In this document: piece by piece, positions 4,762 to 5,468 of the stretch
Numbering within the stretch: the first letter of the stretch is position 1
How the letters are laid out: the number at the start of each line of letters is the position of its first letter
Assembly (NCBI GenBank): GCA_934569215.1
Contig: CAKTKF010000103.1
Span: 1 to 5,468 of the forward strand
Direction of reading: 5' to 3'
DNA: 5,468 bases
Origin: an uncultured Oscillospiraceae bacterium
GTDB lineage: Bacteria; Bacillota; Clostridia; Oscillospirales; Oscillospiraceae
Notes under the pieces: generated by a model
Told to the model about the DNA's origin: nothing
The model's input: the letters and a program-made list of their open reading frames with translations, nothing else
The model's database searches: none
Made by a program: the position numbers and the translations under genes

Positions 4762-4822
4762 GTGGGCAGGCGCACCGCGAAAAATATCCCGCAGAGGGCG
4801 CTCTCCGGCGCACCCTATACGG

Positions 4823-4857
4823 AAAAGTCCCCGGCAGGCATACCGCTTGCCGGGGAC
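4823..4857 (-). terminator. Intrinsic terminator of the hydrogenase-XRE operon
   Basis: Read on the minus strand, GTCCCCGGCA (plus 4848-4857) pairs perfectly with TGCCGGGGAC (plus 4827-4836) around an 11-nt loop. TTTT (plus 4823-4826) follows at once. It begins 5 nt after the XRE stop codon. Confidence 0.9.
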
Positions 4858-4862
4858 GAATG

Positions 4863-5078
4863 CTATTTTGGGTACGGTTCTTTCCTGCCGGTCTGCCCCA
4901 GCAGATAGTCGATGCTGACGTGGTAGAAGTCCGCCAATGTGCGAAGCACCTCCGTTGGGATATCCCGCTTGCCGGTCTCATAATTGGAGTAGCAAGCCTG
5001 GGTGCAGTGAAGCAGCCGCGCGATATCCTCCTGCTTGAGGTCGTGATCCTCCCGCAGATTCCGAATGCGTTCATACAT
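4863..5078 (-). CDS. Small XRE-family helix-turn-helix regulator
   Basis: This 71-residue protein is essentially one HTH_3 (Cro/C1-type) DNA-binding domain. MYERIRNLREDHDLKQEDIA opens helices 1-2. ARLLHCTQACYSNYETGKRDI (20-40) covers the turn and recognition helix with the typical YSNYETGKR. LRTLADFYHVSIDYLLG (45-61) is the closing helix pair. Ten hydrophilic residues follow. There is no sensor domain, although Cys25 and Cys29 lie in the recognition region. The ATG at 5078 has GAGGAG 8 nt upstream. The gene follows the hydrogenase gene by 12 nt on the same strand and ends at a strong terminator, so it is the last gene of that operon. It may regulate the operon or a distant target. Confidence 0.93.
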   Translation of the reverse strand: MYERIRNLREDHDLKQEDIARLLHCTQACYSNYETGKRDIPTEVLRTLADFYHVSIDYLLGQTGRKEPYPK

Positions 5079-5086
5079 GGCGTACG

Positions 5087-5093
5087 CTCCTCA
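5087..5093 (-). promoter_or_regulatory. Hydrogenase stop codon fused to the XRE Shine-Dalgarno
   Basis: On the minus strand the hydrogenase TGA overlaps GAGGAG as TGAGGAG, 8 nt before the XRE start. A ribosome finishing the hydrogenase sits on the XRE initiation region, which favours coupled translation. Confidence 0.75.
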
Positions 5094-5468
5094 ATCCAGA
5101 TGCTCTCCCTCGTCCCGGTAGGCGCTTTCCAGCGGGGAGGCGGCGCTGGCCTCGGACTGGTACCTGCCGACTACCTTTGCGGCCAGATCTACCGGAAGCA
5201 GCGTTCCCGCGCCGGCGACGCAGCCGCCGGGACAGGCCATGCCCTCCAGCAGATAGCCCTTGTACTTGCCCGCCTTGGCCATCAGCATCAGCTTGCGGCA
5301 TTCCCGCAGCCCCTCCGCCCGGGCGGTCTTGACCTCCAGCTCCGGATGCTCCTGACTGATGAGCGCCGTCACCGCACCGGCGACACCGCCGGAAACGGCA
5401 AAGCCGCGGCCGGCGGCGGTGCCTTCGTTCAGGGCGTTCTCCTCGGGAACCGCGGCAAAGTCCACACC
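5091..5468 (-). CDS. [FeFe]-hydrogenase catalytic domain, C-terminal fragment (5' end outside window)
   Basis: The 125 residues seen run to a TGA at 5091-5093. The rest lies beyond the right edge, and the GTG at 5465 is internal, not a start. The sequence matches the end of the H-cluster domain of iron-only hydrogenases, which interconvert protons and hydrogen using ferredoxin electrons. AAGRGFAVSGGVAGAV matches the conserved (R/G)xFxxxGGVxxAV segment, ARAEGLRECRKLMLMAKAG the following helix, and EGMACPGGCVAGAG (about plus 5205-5246) the third H-cluster motif. Both cysteines of CxxxC that ligate the cubane and bridging iron are present. The ending GAGTLLP, rather than the GGGQP of classic HydA, points to one of the other [FeFe] groups common in Clostridia, possibly group B. 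That subgroup call is inference. The remaining motifs and any extra ferredoxin domains cannot be checked here. Confidence 0.9.
   Translation of the reverse strand, partial: GVDFAAVPEENALNEGTAAGRGFAVSGGVAGAVTALISQEHPELEVKTARAEGLRECRKLMLMAKAGKYKGYLLEGMACPGGCVAGAGTLLPVDLAAKVVGRYQSEASAASPLESAYRDEGEHLD

Noticed and set aside
4688..5074. N-terminal extension of the small Cys/Asn-rich frame up to 5074
   Set aside because: The extension is an out-of-frame reading of the XRE gene and passes through its terminator. The ATG at 4687 has an ideal Shine-Dalgarno.
1..5468. CRISPR array, insertion sequence, attachment site or phage module
   Set aside because: No regularly spaced repeats, transposase or integrase motifs, or target-site duplications were seen. 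Neighbouring genes look like ordinary chromosomal genes.

Overview
The window looks like a chromosomal stretch from a GC-rich, strictly anaerobic member of the Clostridia, probably an Oscillospiraceae-like or Christensenellales-like gut lineage. The GC content is near 60% by eye. Strong AGGAGG-type ribosome binding sites precede most genes. The protein families fit this view: an EFR1-type flavodoxin/ferredoxin, the short clostridial peptide deformylase with a GMAANMIG motif, a YoaP-type GNAT protein, an [FeFe]-hydrogenase C-terminus and a tiny Cys/Asn-rich membrane peptide. The assignment rests on protein families and style only, because no rRNA or other marker gene is present.

Left part, + strand (1-1914). 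The 3' end of a WYL-domain transcriptional regulator is followed by a complete LysE/ArgO-type amino-acid exporter (351-968) and then by a SWIM zinc-finger protein of unknown function (1084-1914). These three are separated by roughly 90-115 nt gaps. The regulator may control the exporter, but no operator was identified.

Middle part, + strand (1915-4117). A structured GC-rich gap holds a terminator whose 3' arm doubles as the -35 region of a good sigma-A-type promoter. This promoter drives a two-gene operon: a short peptide deformylase homologue (2049-2459) and an EFR1 flavodoxin/ferredoxin protein (2456-3205), joined by an ATGA overlap. After a second hairpin-rich gap with a strong terminator comes a GNAT acetyltransferase fused to a thioredoxin-like YoaP domain (3371-4117).

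The gap 4118-4549 has no convincing gene. It contains a long imperfect hairpin (4173-4220) and a perfect GGGCGCCC hairpin (4520-4540) at the convergence point of the two strands.

Right part, - strand (4550-5468). Read from the right edge: the C-terminus of an [FeFe]-hydrogenase (5091-5468), then 12 nt further a small XRE-family repressor (4863-5078) whose Shine-Dalgarno overlaps the hydrogenase stop, then a clear terminator. After it comes a 45-residue Cys/Asn-rich peptide with one membrane segment (4550-4687), which has its own promoter and ribosome binding site.

No CRISPR array, transposase, tRNA, rRNA or recognised riboswitch was seen. The points most worth following up are the small Cys/Asn-rich membrane peptide, the deformylase lacking the usual active-site glutamine and coupled to a redox protein, the hydrogenase-XRE coupling, and the unexplained structured gap around 4118-4549.
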